Below, in pieces: positions 53,651-63,806 of a stretch of 64,000 nucleotides of DNA; positions within the stretch are counted from its first letter, which is position 1, and every line of letters starts with the position of its first letter. Origin of the DNA: Shewanella carassii. GTDB taxonomy: Bacteria > Pseudomonadota > Gammaproteobacteria > Enterobacterales > Shewanellaceae. The notes under the pieces are model-generated. The model was not told the DNA's origin, did not search any database, and saw only the letters and a program-made list of their open reading frames with translations. Made by a program: the position numbers and the translations under genes. The stretch is taken from NCBI RefSeq assembly GCF_002777975.1, contig NZ_NGVS01000022.1:1-64000 (forward strand). Reading direction: 5' to 3'.

Positions 53651-54193
53651 ATGAAATCCATTTTAGTGCTTTATTTCTCTCGAGGCGGCCACACTGCCAA
53701 GATCAGTCGCTGTATTGCCGACCGGCTACAGCAGTTGGGTCATGACTGTGACAGCATGAGTTTGACTGAAGCCGAAAGTAATGGGATTGATTGGCAAAAG
53801 TATGATGCCGTAGTCCTTGGCGCCTGTGTGCTTTATGGCACCTACGACAAGAGTGTATTTGCCTTTTGTAGCCAACATCAAAAGGAGCTGACAGAGAAAG
53901 GGCTCAGCTTCTTTTCTGTCAATGTGGTGGCTCGCAAACCGGAGAAACGGATTCCTGAAAACAACAAGTATCTGCAGAAGTTCATTGCTCTGTCGGATTG
54001 GAAACCCAAGGATGTGAAGATTATCGCCGGTAAGGTGGATTACCCCTCTTGGGGCTGGCTGGACAGCTTTATGATCCGGCTGATCATGAAGATGACCGGA
54101 GGACCAACGGATCCCAAAACGGTTATCGACTACACGGACTGGGAAGATGTTAAGCGTTATGCCGAGTATCTGAGTGAGCTGGCATCCCGATAA
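53651..54193 (+). CDS. HemG-like protoporphyrinogen dehydrogenase (copy 2)
   Basis: 180 residues, the second HemG-type flavodoxin within 1 kb. FMN loop LYFSRGGHTAKIS; HemG-type insert VNVVARKPEKRIPENNKYLQ; GGPTDPKTVIDYTDWEDV near the C-terminus, which matches E. coli HemG (GGETDTRK..VYTDWEQV) as well as or better than copy 1. It starts at ATG 53651 and is monocistronic with a good terminator. One copy may be the housekeeping oxidase and the other stress-regulated, or the second may have another quinone-reductase role. Location beside the sulfur-sensor repressor hints at regulated expression. Confidence 0.85.
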   Translation: MKSILVLYFSRGGHTAKISRCIADRLQQLGHDCDSMSLTEAESNGIDWQKYDAVVLGACVLYGTYDKSVFAFCSQHQKELTEKGLSFFSVNVVARKPEKRIPENNKYLQKFIALSDWKPKDVKIIAGKVDYPSWGWLDSFMIRLIMKMTGGPTDPKTVIDYTDWEDVKRYAEYLSELASR

Positions 54194-54207
54194 AAACAAT
54201 ATTTTAA

Positions 54208-54238
54208 AAGCGCAGTCATGGTACTGCGCTTGTTTTTA
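54208..54238. terminator. Bidirectional terminator between hemG2 and trkH2
   Basis: Stem AAGCGCAGT / ACTGCGCTT with a 6-base loop, followed by a T-rich stretch, 14 bases after the hemG2 stop and directly beside the trkH2 stop. Confidence 0.88.
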
Positions 54239-54239
54239 T

Positions 54240-55682
54240 TTAGTACTTCCAGAAACTGGGATGGAATAACACGGCAACGGTAAGGATCTCCAAGCGGCCC
54301 AATAACATGCCTATCGACAGCGCCCACTTAGCCAAGTCCGGCAAGCTGGAAAAGTTGCCTGCAGGACCTATGACAGGGCCAAGTCCTGGGCCGACATTGG
54401 TCACTGCCGTGACTGCACCTGACAGGCTGGTGACAGGGTCAAGACCACAAAGCACCAACACCAGTGTCAGCATCACGATAACCAGCATAAACAGCAACGC
54501 AAAGGTTACCAGGGAACGCACAATCTCCTCGTTGATAGGTCGGTTGTTGTAGCGCTCGCGGAAAATACCATTGGGATGAAATTGCTGCTTCAACTGTTCG
54601 CGCATAATGGCGCCGGCGATCTGGAAGCGGAATATCTTGATGCCGCCGGAGGTCGAACCTGAGCAGCTGCCGACAAACATCAGGAATAGAAAGGCGATAT
54701 TTGCCAGCGCCCCCCAACTGCCATAGTCGGTCAGGCCATAGCCTGTGGTCGTGACTACGGAAACCACGTTGAAACTCGAGAGCCGCAGGGCATCGATAAA
54801 GGCGATTTCCCGCGAACTGTAGAGCCAATAGGCCAGGGAGAAAGACACCAGCAGCAGAAAGAGAATAAAGCCTTTCACCTGAGCATCATTCCACACCTTG
54901 ATGCTGCGTTGCTGCAAGCTTTGGACAAACATCAGCAGCGGCAGGCCGCCGGCGGCCATAAATACCACCCCGACCCAGTGTGCTTCCTTAGGAAAGGCTG
55001 CCATGGAACTGTCTGAAGTCGAGTAGCCCCCGGTGGAGAGTGTGGTCATGGCATGGTTGAGCGCTTGAAACCAGTTCATCCCCGCCAGGTGATAAGCCAA
55101 ACCGCAGCAAACGGTTAGTCCCAAGTACACCAGAAAAAGATATTTGGCCAGGCTCTGCGTGCGAGGAATGGTTTTTTCGGACCAATCTGAGGATTCAGTT
55201 CTAAATAGCCGCATCCCCCCTACGTTAAGAAATGGCAGGATCGCCACCGCCATCACGATAAAGCCTATGCCACCAAGCCACTGCAGTAGTGAGCGCCAGA
55301 TGAGAATGCTGTGATCCATGCTGTCCAGTCCGGATAGCACTGTAGAACCTGTGGTGGTGATCCCCGACATGGTTTCAAAGAAGGCATCGGTATAGCCAAT
55401 GCCGTGATACAGGGTAAAAGGCATGGCGGCAAATAGGCTGACAATAAACCAGGTCAGGCTGGTCAGCAGAAACATGTCACGGATATTCAGATTGAGCTTT
55501 TGTCCCTGGCCTCTGTGCATGCAGATACTGGAGACTGTGCCTGTGACCAATGCCGATGCCATAAAGGCCGCCACGGTTTCTTCGCCGTAAAACAGGGCGA
55601 AGAAGAGGGGAATAAACATAAAGGCCGTTAACATGGACAGAAACAGACCTAGGATGAATAGCAGCGGGCGAAAATTCAGCAT
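54240..55682 (-). CDS. Second TrkH-type potassium transporter (TrkH2)
   Basis: 480 residues, about ten membrane helices plus the four pore loops of the Trk/Ktr/HKT family: TTTGSTVLSG, TTLSTGGYSTSD, TTTGYGLTDYG, NVGPGLGPV. Sequence differs clearly from TrkH1 at 51.1 kb, so these are diverged paralogs rather than a recent duplication. It lies 10 bases after trkA in the same direction and is the likely operon partner of TrkA. The two TrkH copies could have different K+ affinity or Na+ response. Confidence 0.92.
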   Translation of the reverse strand: MLNFRPLLFILGLFLSMLTAFMFIPLFFALFYGEETVAAFMASALVTGTVSSICMHRGQGQKLNLNIRDMFLLTSLTWFIVSLFAAMPFTLYHGIGYTDAFFETMSGITTTGSTVLSGLDSMDHSILIWRSLLQWLGGIGFIVMAVAILPFLNVGGMRLFRTESSDWSEKTIPRTQSLAKYLFLVYLGLTVCCGLAYHLAGMNWFQALNHAMTTLSTGGYSTSDSSMAAFPKEAHWVGVVFMAAGGLPLLMFVQSLQQRSIKVWNDAQVKGFILFLLLVSFSLAYWLYSSREIAFIDALRLSSFNVVSVVTTTGYGLTDYGSWGALANIAFLFLMFVGSCSGSTSGGIKIFRFQIAGAIMREQLKQQFHPNGIFRERYNNRPINEEIVRSLVTFALLFMLVIVMLTLVLVLCGLDPVTSLSGAVTAVTNVGPGLGPVIGPAGNFSSLPDLAKWALSIGMLLGRLEILTVAVLFHPSFWKY

Positions 55683-55692
55683 GGCCAGAGCC

Positions 55693-57102
55693 TTAGAAGA
55701 AGAAAGCGCTCGGCTGGAAAAGTTTTTCTACTTCACCGATAAACTTCTTGTTCACCAGAAATAGAATGACATGGTCTCCCTGTTCGATAACTGTCTTATC
55801 GTGGGCCATCAAGACTTCATCGTCACGGACTATAGCGCCTATGGTGGTACCTGGCGGTAGCTTAATTTCGCCTATCTGTTTGCCGACGACTTTGCTGGTG
55901 CTGGAGTCACCGTGGGCAATGGCCTCAATCGCTTCGGCGGCGCCTCGGCGCAGTGAATATACGTTGCAGATATCCCCCTGGCGGATATGGGTTAGCAAGG
56001 CCGAGATGGTGGCTTGCTGCGGCGAAATGGCGATATCGATATTAGCTTCCTGAACGATATCGACATAGGCTTCACGCTGAATGAGCACCATCACTTTCTT
56101 GGCTCCCATGCGCTTGGCCAGCAGGGCAGACATTATGTTGGCCTCATCATCGTTGGTGACGGCGATAAACACATCGGTTTGATCTATGTGCTCTTCCATC
56201 AGGAGTTCTTGATCGGAAGCATCGCCACAGAATACCGTGGTATTTTCCAGCTTTTCCGACAGCGCCTCGGCTCTGTCCTGACGGTGTTCTATGAGTTTGA
56301 TGGAGTGGTTACGTTGCAGTTTCTGAGCCAGCCCCAAACCTATGTTACCGCCCCCGGCGATCATGATATTGCGGTAGCTGTTGTCCAGCTTCTGCATCTC
56401 ACTCATCACAGCTCTAACATGGCGACTGTCGGCAACAAAGAACACTTCATCATCGGCTTCTATGATGGTGGTTCCCCTGGGCATAATCGGCCGACCTTGA
56501 CGGAAAATGGCCGCTACCCGGGTATCAATATTCGGCATGTGTTCGCGCAGCGCTGCCAGCGCGTTACCCACCAAGGGGCCGCCATAATAGGCGCGAACCG
56601 CCACCAAGCTTAGTCTGCCTTCGGCGAACTCCAAAACTTGTAAAGCCCCTGGATAATCTACCAGACGCTGTATGTAAGCGGTTACTAACTGTTCGGGAGC
56701 TATCAGCTCATCTATGATGAAACCACCTCGGGTGCGAAGTTCACTATTTTTGGTTTCACTGTCGATAAACAGCTTATCCTGCATCCCTAAGTATTGCTCT
56801 GAGCGAATACGAGCTATCTTGGTTGGCGTGCCAAACAGGGTATAGGCAATTTGACAGGCGGCCATGTTGCATTCATCGCTGTTGGTTACAGCGATCAGCA
56901 TATCGGCATCTTCGGCGCCGGCTTCTTTCAAGACGCCGGGGTGGGCTCCATGACCGACAACCACCCGCAAGTCATATTTGTCTTGCAGTGCCCTAAGGCG
57001 GTTTCTGTCACTGTCGACTATGGTGATATCGTTATTTTCACCCACCAGGTTTTCCGCAAGGGTGCCACCGACCTGACCTGCGCCCAAGATGATTATTTTC
57101 AT
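55693..57102 (-). CDS. trkA: Trk potassium uptake regulatory protein TrkA
   Basis: Cytoplasmic NAD(H)-binding gating subunit of Trk. 469 residues with two RCK units, each a Rossmann fold plus a TrkA-C domain: [16 protein letters not shown] (3-18) and [15 protein letters not shown] (about 234-248). It precedes trkH2 by 10 bases and follows rsmB by 15 bases; order def-fmt-rsmB-trkA is conserved with E. coli. Confidence 0.96.
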   Translation of the reverse strand: MKIIILGAGQVGGTLAENLVGENNDITIVDSDRNRLRALQDKYDLRVVVGHGAHPGVLKEAGAEDADMLIAVTNSDECNMAACQIAYTLFGTPTKIARIRSEQYLGMQDKLFIDSETKNSELRTRGGFIIDELIAPEQLVTAYIQRLVDYPGALQVLEFAEGRLSLVAVRAYYGGPLVGNALAALREHMPNIDTRVAAIFRQGRPIMPRGTTIIEADDEVFFVADSRHVRAVMSEMQKLDNSYRNIMIAGGGNIGLGLAQKLQRNHSIKLIEHRQDRAEALSEKLENTTVFCGDASDQELLMEEHIDQTDVFIAVTNDDEANIMSALLAKRMGAKKVMVLIQREAYVDIVQEANIDIAISPQQATISALLTHIRQGDICNVYSLRRGAAEAIEAIAHGDSSTSKVVGKQIGEIKLPPGTTIGAIVRDDEVLMAHDKTVIEQGDHVILFLVNKKFIGEVEKLFQPSAFFF

Positions 57103-57117
57103 GGCCTCGTCTTATCC

Positions 57118-58410
57118 CTAAAGTTTCGACTTAACGATTCGCGCGTAGTAAAACCCGTCCATATTGTCCTGTCCGGGCAAGATTTGCCAGCCTATTGCAT
57201 CTGGCTGGTCTGCCTGAGTGATAGCCTCCAGGCGGGCATCCGGCGTACGTTCCAGGAAGGCGGCAATTTGATCGCGGTTTTCCTGGGGCAGGATAGAGCA
57301 GGTGGCGTATAACAGTACACCGCCTGGCTTCAACCATTGCCAGCAGTGATCCAATATCTGTTGCTGCACCTTGGCCAACTCCTCAATATCCTGCGGCTTA
57401 CGCAGCCACATGATATCCGGATGGCGCCGAATAACGCCGGTAGCCGAGCAGGGAGCATCCAGTAATATGCGATCAAACTGGCCACCCTGCCACCATGACG
57501 CGATATCGGCGGCATCGCCGTGCACCAACTGGGCATTCAGTTGCAACCTTTGCAGGTTCTCGGCAACTCTCCGCAGCCGTTTGTTGTCGTTGTCGACCGC
57601 CACCAGCTCTATGTCCGGACACAGCTCCAGCAGATGGCAACTCTTGCCTCCCGGAGCGGCGCAGGCATCGAGAATGGTTTCGCCCGCTTGAGGAGCTAGC
57701 AGGGCGGCGGCCCATTGAGCCGCACCATCCTGCACAGATACTGAGCCTTCGCCAAAGCCGGGCAGAGAGGTGACATCGCAGGCTTGCTCGAGCAATATAC
57801 TATCTTCCCCTTGACCTGGAGTGGCAGCAATTTCGGCGTCAGCCAAGTGTTGCAGATATTGCTCACGACTTTGGGATAAACGGTTGTTGCGCAGCCACAG
57901 GGGCGGTCGCTGGTGACTCTGTTGCACCACTTGTTGCCAGTTTTCCGGATAGGCAGCTGTGAGCGCCTTGAGGATCCAGTTGGGCGTATTGTGTTCCAGC
58001 ACAGGGTTATCTGTGGCCAGTGGACTATTGTCTCGCTGGATATTACGTAAAACGCCGTTGACTACCTTGACCAGGTTTTCAAACTTCAACTGACGACAGG
58101 CTTCGGCAGTTTCCGAAATGGCTGCATGGGCCGGTATCCGGGTGAAATACAGCTGGTAACAACCCACAAGAAGCAGTTGGTGGACGATACGCTGTTTCCC
58201 TTTGAACTGTTTACTGAGGCAGTCGCTGACTCTCTTGTCCAGTTGTGGCAGGGTGCGCATTACGCCATAGCAAAGTTCGGCCAAAAGCGCCTTGTCTTTG
58301 CCGCTGTGAAGCTGCTGTTGTTGTTCGGGCAGGGCAACCGAGAGGGACATGCCCCGTTCCAGTACCTGAAAGATGGCCTTGGCGGCAAGGGCTCTGAGAT
58401 TCTGTCTCAT
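57118..58410 (-). CDS. rsmB: 16S rRNA (cytosine967-C5)-methyltransferase RsmB
   Basis: Methylates C967 of 16S rRNA. 430 residues: N-terminal NusB-like domain (about 1-140), then the SAM fold with [31 protein letters not shown] and [11 protein letters not shown], whose two cysteines are the RsmB catalytic pair. It starts in an ATGA overlap with the fmt stop. Confidence 0.96.
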   Translation of the reverse strand: MRQNLRALAAKAIFQVLERGMSLSVALPEQQQQLHSGKDKALLAELCYGVMRTLPQLDKRVSDCLSKQFKGKQRIVHQLLLVGCYQLYFTRIPAHAAISETAEACRQLKFENLVKVVNGVLRNIQRDNSPLATDNPVLEHNTPNWILKALTAAYPENWQQVVQQSHQRPPLWLRNNRLSQSREQYLQHLADAEIAATPGQGEDSILLEQACDVTSLPGFGEGSVSVQDGAAQWAAALLAPQAGETILDACAAPGGKSCHLLELCPDIELVAVDNDNKRLRRVAENLQRLQLNAQLVHGDAADIASWWQGGQFDRILLDAPCSATGVIRRHPDIMWLRKPQDIEELAKVQQQILDHCWQWLKPGGVLLYATCSILPQENRDQIAAFLERTPDARLEAITQADQPDAIGWQILPGQDNMDGFYYARIVKSKL

Positions 58411-59360
58411 GATGCTTGAGCCAAATTCTTACCGGGCTGGAACCATTCGCCCCTAGCGTTGAGAATATCGGCGATATCCAGCGGTTTTTTCCCAGGCAGT
58501 TGCGCCTTTTTCAACACCAATAAGCCATCGGCAGTGGCAATGGCTAATCCTCGTTTGTCGGCGCGCACTACTGTGCCCGGCGCAAACTGCTCGTCTGACT
58601 CTTCCACTTCGGCCTGCCAGACCTTGATATTTTGTCCCTGGCATTCAAAGTAGCTCACCGGCCATGGGTTAAAGGCGCGGATCTCCTGCCACAGATTGCG
58701 GGCAGTTTTATGCCAGTCGATGCGGGCTTCCTCTTTACTGAGTTTTTCGGCGTAGTTGGCCAGTGATTCGTCCTGTGGCTCGGCGGTGAGTTTGCCTTCG
58801 GCTAGACCTTGAAGAGCTTGGATCAGTGCCACCGGTCCCTGCTGAGCCAGCTTTTCATACAGGGTTGCTGAAGTGTCGTCATCGGCTATCGGTAGCGAAG
58901 TCTTGAGCAACATGTCGCCGGTATCCAAACCGACATCCATCTGCATTATGGTGACCCCAGTTTCTTTGTCCCCGGCCCATAATGCCCTTTGGATAGGCGC
59001 CGCACCGCGCCAGCGCGGCAGAATAGAGCCGTGAACATTGATGCATCCCAGGCGAGGAGCCTGCAACACTGCCAATGGCAGGATTAGGCCATAGGCGACC
59101 ACCACCATGATATCGGCTCCAAGAGCGGCCAGCTCCTGCTGGGCTTCTTCATTGCGCAGTGATTTGGGCTGATAGACCGGAATATCGTGTTCCAGCGCCA
59201 GTGCCTTGACTGGGCTGGGGGTGAGTTTGTGGCCTCGTCCGGCGGGTTTGTCCACTCGGGTATAGACGGCGATGACTTGATGCTCTGAGTTCAGCAGCGC
59301 CTGCAGGTGGCGCGCTGCAAAGTCCGGCGTACCGGCAAAAATGATCTTCAATGGTTTCAA
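58407..59360 (-). CDS. fmt: Methionyl-tRNA formyltransferase Fmt
   Basis: Formylates initiator Met-tRNA. 317 residues, near the E. coli length. [46 protein letters not shown] (with the catalytic His and Asn region) and [13 protein letters not shown] are visible; the C-terminal OB-type domain follows. It lies 27 bases after def, and its stop overlaps the rsmB start. Confidence 0.96.
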   Translation of the reverse strand: MKPLKIIFAGTPDFAARHLQALLNSEHQVIAVYTRVDKPAGRGHKLTPSPVKALALEHDIPVYQPKSLRNEEAQQELAALGADIMVVVAYGLILPLAVLQAPRLGCINVHGSILPRWRGAAPIQRALWAGDKETGVTIMQMDVGLDTGDMLLKTSLPIADDDTSATLYEKLAQQGPVALIQALQGLAEGKLTAEPQDESLANYAEKLSKEEARIDWHKTARNLWQEIRAFNPWPVSYFECQGQNIKVWQAEVEESDEQFAPGTVVRADKRGLAIATADGLLVLKKAQLPGKKPLDIADILNARGEWFQPGKNLAQAS

Positions 59361-59387
59361 AATAGATCCTAATTATTCGGGATTAAT

Positions 59388-59897
59388 TCAGGCTCTGGCT
59401 TCCTGACGCGCGGTCTTTTCCAGCTTTTGTCTGATCCGCTGACGTTTCAGTGGTGACAGATAATCAACAAAAAGCTTGCCCTTTAGGTGATCCATCTCGT
59501 GCTGAATACAGATAGCAAATAAGCCGTCTGCTTCAAGGGTAAATTCATTGCCATCACGGTCGAGCGCGGTCACGGTAATAAATTCGGCTCTGTCCACCTT
59601 GGCATAAATGCCGGGTACAGACAGACAGCCCTCTTCATTACAGAAGTCGCCGCTGGCACTGATGATTTGGGGATTGATAAAGACTTTTGGACGTTCGACG
59701 TCGTCCTGCAAGTCCATCACAATCAATTGTTTATGAAAATCGACTTGAGTCGCGGCCAGACCAATACCCTTTTCTTCGTACATGGTCTCGAACATATTAT
59801 CGATTTGCGTCTGCAGCGCAGAATCAAATTCTGTCACGGGCTGGGCAATCGTGCGTAATCTCTCGTCGGGGAATCGTAATACTTTTAACATGGTCAT
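59388..59897 (-). CDS. def: Peptide deformylase Def
   Basis: Removes the formyl group from nascent proteins. 169 residues, the E. coli length. Metal ligands and catalytic residues: [21 protein letters not shown] (Cys ligand) and [12 protein letters not shown] (two His and the catalytic Glu). It heads def-fmt-rsmB-trkA-trkH2 and is divergent from the LysM gene. Confidence 0.97.
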   Translation of the reverse strand: MTMLKVLRFPDERLRTIAQPVTEFDSALQTQIDNMFETMYEEKGIGLAATQVDFHKQLIVMDLQDDVERPKVFINPQIISASGDFCNEEGCLSVPGIYAKVDRAEFITVTALDRDGNEFTLEADGLFAICIQHEMDHLKGKLFVDYLSPLKRQRIRQKLEKTARQEARA

Positions 59898-59916
59898 AGA
59901 TAAACTCTTAACAAGT

Positions 59917-59945
59917 CTGTCAAATCCGTGCCAGTTGGTTATACT
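59917..59945 (+). promoter_or_regulatory. Probable promoter of the LysM-dprA-smg genes
   Basis: -35 CTGTCA (59917-59922) and -10 TATACT (59940-59945) separated by 17 bases, about 90 bases before the LysM-protein start, in the gap shared with def. Confidence 0.45.
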
Positions 59946-60035
59946 GACTTGTGCTATTGCGTTAATTTTAATCCTTAGCGGCTATCAATAACAGCAAAAG
60001 CTCTTACTAATGAGCCAGACAACATGGAAGCCCCC

Positions 60036-61124
60036 ATGAAACGGTTAATTTTACTCGCGTTACTGACATTTAATTGCGCCTTCGTTGCAGCAGATACCCT
60101 GACATTAAAACCCGGCCATCCTGATACTTATGTGGTCAAGAAAGGCGATACCCTTTGGGATATATCGGCTTTGTTTCTCAAAGACCCTTGGCGTTGGCCC
60201 AAACTCTGGGGCGCCAATCCCCAAATCGCCAATCCGCACCTTATTTATCCCGGCGATCGATTGACGCTGGTGTTTATCGATGGTGAACCCAGATTGGTCA
60301 ATAAACCTCATGTTCGCAAGAGCCCGGCCGGAAGGATTCAGCCTAAAGATGGCGCCATTCCAACGGTGGATTTGGCCTTGATCCAACCCTACCTGGTGCA
60401 AAACCGGGTGGTCGATCCCGAGTGGTTTAAGGAGCAACCTATGGTGCTGGGGGGAGAAAGAGACTCCCGTCACCATGTGATGGACGACATCATCTACATT
60501 CAGGCTAATCTGCCACAAGGCGATAAGGTCGGGATGTATCAGCCCGGGCGCGAATTTACCAACAAGGAAACAGGCGAGTTGCTGGGTCAGGAAGTGATCC
60601 TCAGCGCCAGTGGCCGAGTGGTGGAGTCGGGTGAAATTTCCAAGGTGAAGCTGCTCAATAATTTCCGCGAAACCAAAGCCGGTTTCAGAGTGTTGGCGAT
60701 AGAGGATGACTCCTTATTGTCAGCCTACTTTATTCCCAAGGCCAGTGATTTAGAGGGCGCCAAGGTGTTGGCATCTGAACGTAAAATTCGCGCCATGGGG
60801 AAACTGGATGTGTTTTATCTGGATCGGGGCAGTCGTGAGGGCGTAGAGCCCGGCGATGTGTTCTCTATCTACAAGGACGGTGCCGAAGTGGTGATCAACG
60901 GCGAGGGTATCCCGGTGCCACCGACCGAACGCTCCGCTTACGATAACTTGATGGCCAAGATGGGCTCAGACAATGCCGTTAAGCTGCCGGATCTCTATCG
61001 CGGCCAAGTCATGGTGTTCAAGGTGTTCGACAAGACAGCGCTTGGGCTTATCATGGTGAACGAAAGCCCTGTCCGGGTTGATGACCTTTTGGTCAAGCCT
61101 GACACATTACTGAAAGGTGAATGA
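60036..61124 (+). CDS. LysM-domain protein, secreted
   Basis: I choose ATG 60036 (MKRLILLALLTFNCAFVAAD; GGAAG 5 bases upstream), giving 362 residues; an ATG four codons earlier is possible. The signal peptide ends near AFVAAD. A LysM peptidoglycan-binding domain follows at about 31-81 (YVVKKGDTLWDISALFL..NPHLIYPGDRLTL). The remainder (about 90-360) is a family-specific domain of unknown function found in gammaproteobacterial LysM proteins encoded before dprA. Likely periplasmic, peptidoglycan-bound. Its stop overlaps the dprA start (ATGA). Confidence 0.9.
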   Translation: MKRLILLALLTFNCAFVAADTLTLKPGHPDTYVVKKGDTLWDISALFLKDPWRWPKLWGANPQIANPHLIYPGDRLTLVFIDGEPRLVNKPHVRKSPAGRIQPKDGAIPTVDLALIQPYLVQNRVVDPEWFKEQPMVLGGERDSRHHVMDDIIYIQANLPQGDKVGMYQPGREFTNKETGELLGQEVILSASGRVVESGEISKVKLLNNFRETKAGFRVLAIEDDSLLSAYFIPKASDLEGAKVLASERKIRAMGKLDVFYLDRGSREGVEPGDVFSIYKDGAEVVINGEGIPVPPTERSAYDNLMAKMGSDNAVKLPDLYRGQVMVFKVFDKTALGLIMVNESPVRVDDLLVKPDTLLKGE

Positions 61125-62224
61125 CGCATAATAGTCTGGTTGATTGGCTGGTTGTCGCTGCGGTATCTGGACTGGGACCCCTCCGGATAAGGCAATTGCT
61201 CTTGCACATGGATGTGGCTGAGTTGAGACAGAGGCTGGAATATGAACCCCAGTCTTTGCCAATAAACCCGACACAGCTCCAACGCTTGGAGTTGGCTCCT
61301 GAAAAAGTTGACCAAGCCTTGCAATGGCAGCAGGGTGCAGAGGGCAGATATCTAATCTGCCCCGACGATCCCTTTTACCCGCCATTGTTGAAACATATCC
61401 CCGATTTTCCTCCGATTTTGTTCGTCAAAGGACAGGTTGAAACCCTGTTGCAACCCGCGCTGGCCATGGTTGGCAGCCGCGATGCCAGCCGCGCCGGTTT
61501 GTCGCTCGCCTGGCAGTGGGGCGCCGAGCTGGATGCCTTGAACATCAGCGTATGCAGTGGTATGGCTGCCGGCATAGACGGCGCAGCTCACCGTGGAGCC
61601 TTGTCGGCAACCGGCAAAACCATTGCGGTACTGGGTACCGGAATTGACGAGATTTACCCTAGAAGGCATAGGGCTCTTTATGATGATCTTCAAGTGCATG
61701 GCGCAGTTATCAGTGAACTTTGGCCCTCCGTCGGTGTATTTCCCGGGAATTTTCCCAAACGAAACCGTATAATCAGCGGCCTTGCAATGGGAACCTTGGT
61801 GGTAGAAGCTCGTCGGCGTAGTGGTTCACTGATCAGTGCCCGCCTGGCAGCAGAACAAGGTCGAGAGGTTTTTGCGGTTCCAGGTTCAGTCATGGGCGAT
61901 GAACATCAGGGATGCCACGATTTAATTCGCAATGGGGCAAAACTTGTGGAGTCTGTGGCCGATATAGTGGAAGAGTTGGCGCCTTTATGTAGCTGCCACC
62001 TTGAAGACTTGCGCAAGAGTCACCATATAAAACCAAGTGAGAACTCTGAGTTGCCATTTAAAACGCTGTTAGCTAGTGTAGATTATGAGACCACACCTTT
62101 GGATGTGGTGGTTGAGCATAGTGGAATAACGTTGGATCTGGTGTTGGAACAATTGCTTGAACTTGAGTTGCAAGGTTGGGTTGCCGCAGTACCCGGTGGT
62201 TACGTTAGACTTAAGAGGAAATAG
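61121..62224 (+). CDS. dprA: DNA-processing protein DprA (Smf)
   Basis: Protects incoming single-stranded DNA and loads RecA during natural transformation. 367 residues. N-terminal SAM-like domain, then the Rossmann-like DprA core with [43 protein letters not shown] and [11 protein letters not shown]; a C-terminal winged helix (about 300-367). ATGA overlap with the LysM gene; smg follows after 2 bases. Confidence 0.95.
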   Translation: MTHNSLVDWLVVAAVSGLGPLRIRQLLLHMDVAELRQRLEYEPQSLPINPTQLQRLELAPEKVDQALQWQQGAEGRYLICPDDPFYPPLLKHIPDFPPILFVKGQVETLLQPALAMVGSRDASRAGLSLAWQWGAELDALNISVCSGMAAGIDGAAHRGALSATGKTIAVLGTGIDEIYPRRHRALYDDLQVHGAVISELWPSVGVFPGNFPKRNRIISGLAMGTLVVEARRRSGSLISARLAAEQGREVFAVPGSVMGDEHQGCHDLIRNGAKLVESVADIVEELAPLCSCHLEDLRKSHHIKPSENSELPFKTLLASVDYETTPLDVVVEHSGITLDLVLEQLLELELQGWVAAVPGGYVRLKRK

Positions 62225-62226
62225 CC

Positions 62227-62703
62227 ATGTTTGATATCCTCATGTATCTGTTTGAAAACTATGTTCATAGTGAAGTTGAAATGTTGGTCGACGAAGATGA
62301 GTTGACCAAAGAACTCACCCGTGCCGGTTTCCATCAGTCCGAAATCATCAAGGCGCTTTCCTGGCTTGAGCGGTTGGCTGAACTGCAGGAGAGTGATACT
62401 CCCTACCTTAGAGGGCATACTCAACATTCCTTCCGCATCTACACTAAAGATGAAATGGAGAAACTGGACGTCGAGTGCCGTGGTTTCCTGTTGTTCTTGG
62501 AGCAGATTCGGGTATTGAATGTGCAAACCCGGGAAATGGTTATCGATAGGGTGATGGAATTGGACGAGCCAGCTATGGTGTTGGAAGACCTCAAGTGGGT
62601 GATTCTGATGGTATTGTTCAATGCGCCCGGTAATGAGTCTGCCTATGAGCAGATGGAAGATCTTATCTTCGAGCAACCAGAAGAAGGTCGATTACACTCC
62701 TGA
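62227..62703 (+). CDS. smg: DUF494-family protein Smg
   Basis: 158 residues, the E. coli Smg size; a small acidic alpha-helical protein of unknown function. The N-terminus [19 protein letters not shown] is characteristic. It is encoded with dprA across gammaproteobacteria. It lies 2 bases after dprA and is likely co-transcribed. Confidence 0.93.
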   Translation: MFDILMYLFENYVHSEVEMLVDEDELTKELTRAGFHQSEIIKALSWLERLAELQESDTPYLRGHTQHSFRIYTKDEMEKLDVECRGFLLFLEQIRVLNVQTREMVIDRVMELDEPAMVLEDLKWVILMVLFNAPGNESAYEQMEDLIFEQPEEGRLHS

Positions 62704-63160
62704 ACGGCAGTTTTCATTCGACAATCTCAGCACGGATAGTATGGCGAATGTGAAGTGGTTTTATATCGCTCTGGCGCCAAACGAGATGTGCTGAGATTCT
62801 TGACCAAAAAGAGCAGCTGCAAGATGTATGTGCCGTTATTGCCTGTCTTGGCCGGTATCAATTCAATTCGCTTTCAGGATATTCTCAGAAAGTTGGGCAA
62901 TCTTTTTTGGCTGCAGTGATTTTCATTTCCTCATTGTCTGAATACTTCAATTTTTATCATTCTGCAAAAGAGAGATAAGTCTTTCTGAAAAAGACCTCGG
63001 CAGTTTCCAACCTATGTCACTCTTTCCTGAAGTGAAGGCTATTTCACTATCTGTTCTTGTTGGCTGAGTCTTTCAGTGAGTGTGGTCATCAACTCGACTC
63101 CCTTTATCCGTGTGGCGCTGGTAAAATGTTCGCTTAACTCTTTTAACAGCGAGATGTGTC
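62704..63160. other. Non-coding gap with a remnant open frame
   Basis: A 457-base gap. On the plus strand a frame without a good start (about 62747-62920) encodes YGECEVVLYRSGAKRDVLRF and continues to LRKLGNLFWLQ before a TGA. I do not recognise it; it may be the 3' part of a decayed gene. No terminator, tRNA or repeat is evident in the rest. Confidence 0.4.
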
Positions 63161-63724
63161 ATGGCCAAGATAGACCAGCAGTTGTTCAATGCTCGGGCGC
63201 ACGCGCTCGAAAAAGAATATGAACTTTGTCCCAAGTGCGGCAGTGAGCTCTCCGTGCGCCACAGTAAGCATGGTGGCTTCATTGGCTGTAATAATTATCC
63301 AGCGTGCGATTACACCCGGCCTTTGGTGCAGCACGAATCCATCGACTCTCAGCCTATTCCCGGCTCCGAGTGTCCCCAGTGTGGCCACGAGTTAGCGGTC
63401 AAGTCGGGGCGCTTTGGTATTTTTATTGGTTGTACCCAGTATCCACAATGCACCCATATCGAGCGACATGACCAGCAGGAAGAGGCTGAAAAAGTGCCTT
63501 GTCCTCAGTGTAATAGCGGTGTGCTTGAGCATAGAACCAGCAAGTTCGGCAAGAGCTTTTATGCTTGCAGCAACTACCCCAAGTGCAAGTTTCTGGTGAA
63601 TTTTCCTCCTCGGGCAGAGGCTTGTCCTGAATGCGGTTTCGGTATTCTGGTAGAACGTAAGGGCGCTGCAGGCGACAGACTGGAATGTCCCCGTAAGGAA
63701 TGTAAGTACAAGCGAACTCTGTGA
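63161..63724 (+). CDS. yrdD: Topoisomerase-type zinc-ribbon protein (YrdD-like)
   Basis: 187 residues with four C4 zinc ribbons of the DNA topoisomerase I C-terminal type: CPKCG..CNNYPACDY, CPQCG..CTQYPQC, CPQCN..CSNYPKC and CPECG..CPRKEC. The first three contain the typical FIGC/YAC-N/T-YP pattern. It resembles E. coli YrdD, encoded beside smg and tsaC. Likely a DNA- or RNA-binding accessory protein. Confidence 0.9.
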   Translation: MAKIDQQLFNARAHALEKEYELCPKCGSELSVRHSKHGGFIGCNNYPACDYTRPLVQHESIDSQPIPGSECPQCGHELAVKSGRFGIFIGCTQYPQCTHIERHDQQEEAEKVPCPQCNSGVLEHRTSKFGKSFYACSNYPKCKFLVNFPPRAEACPECGFGILVERKGAAGDRLECPRKECKYKRTL

Positions 63725-63806
63725 TCCGGCTCAATATGTGACTATAATCACCTCCGCTGTCGCCGAGGGCGCTCAGCCGTCTTTGTCTCTATAAAAGGTA
63801 CTCTCA

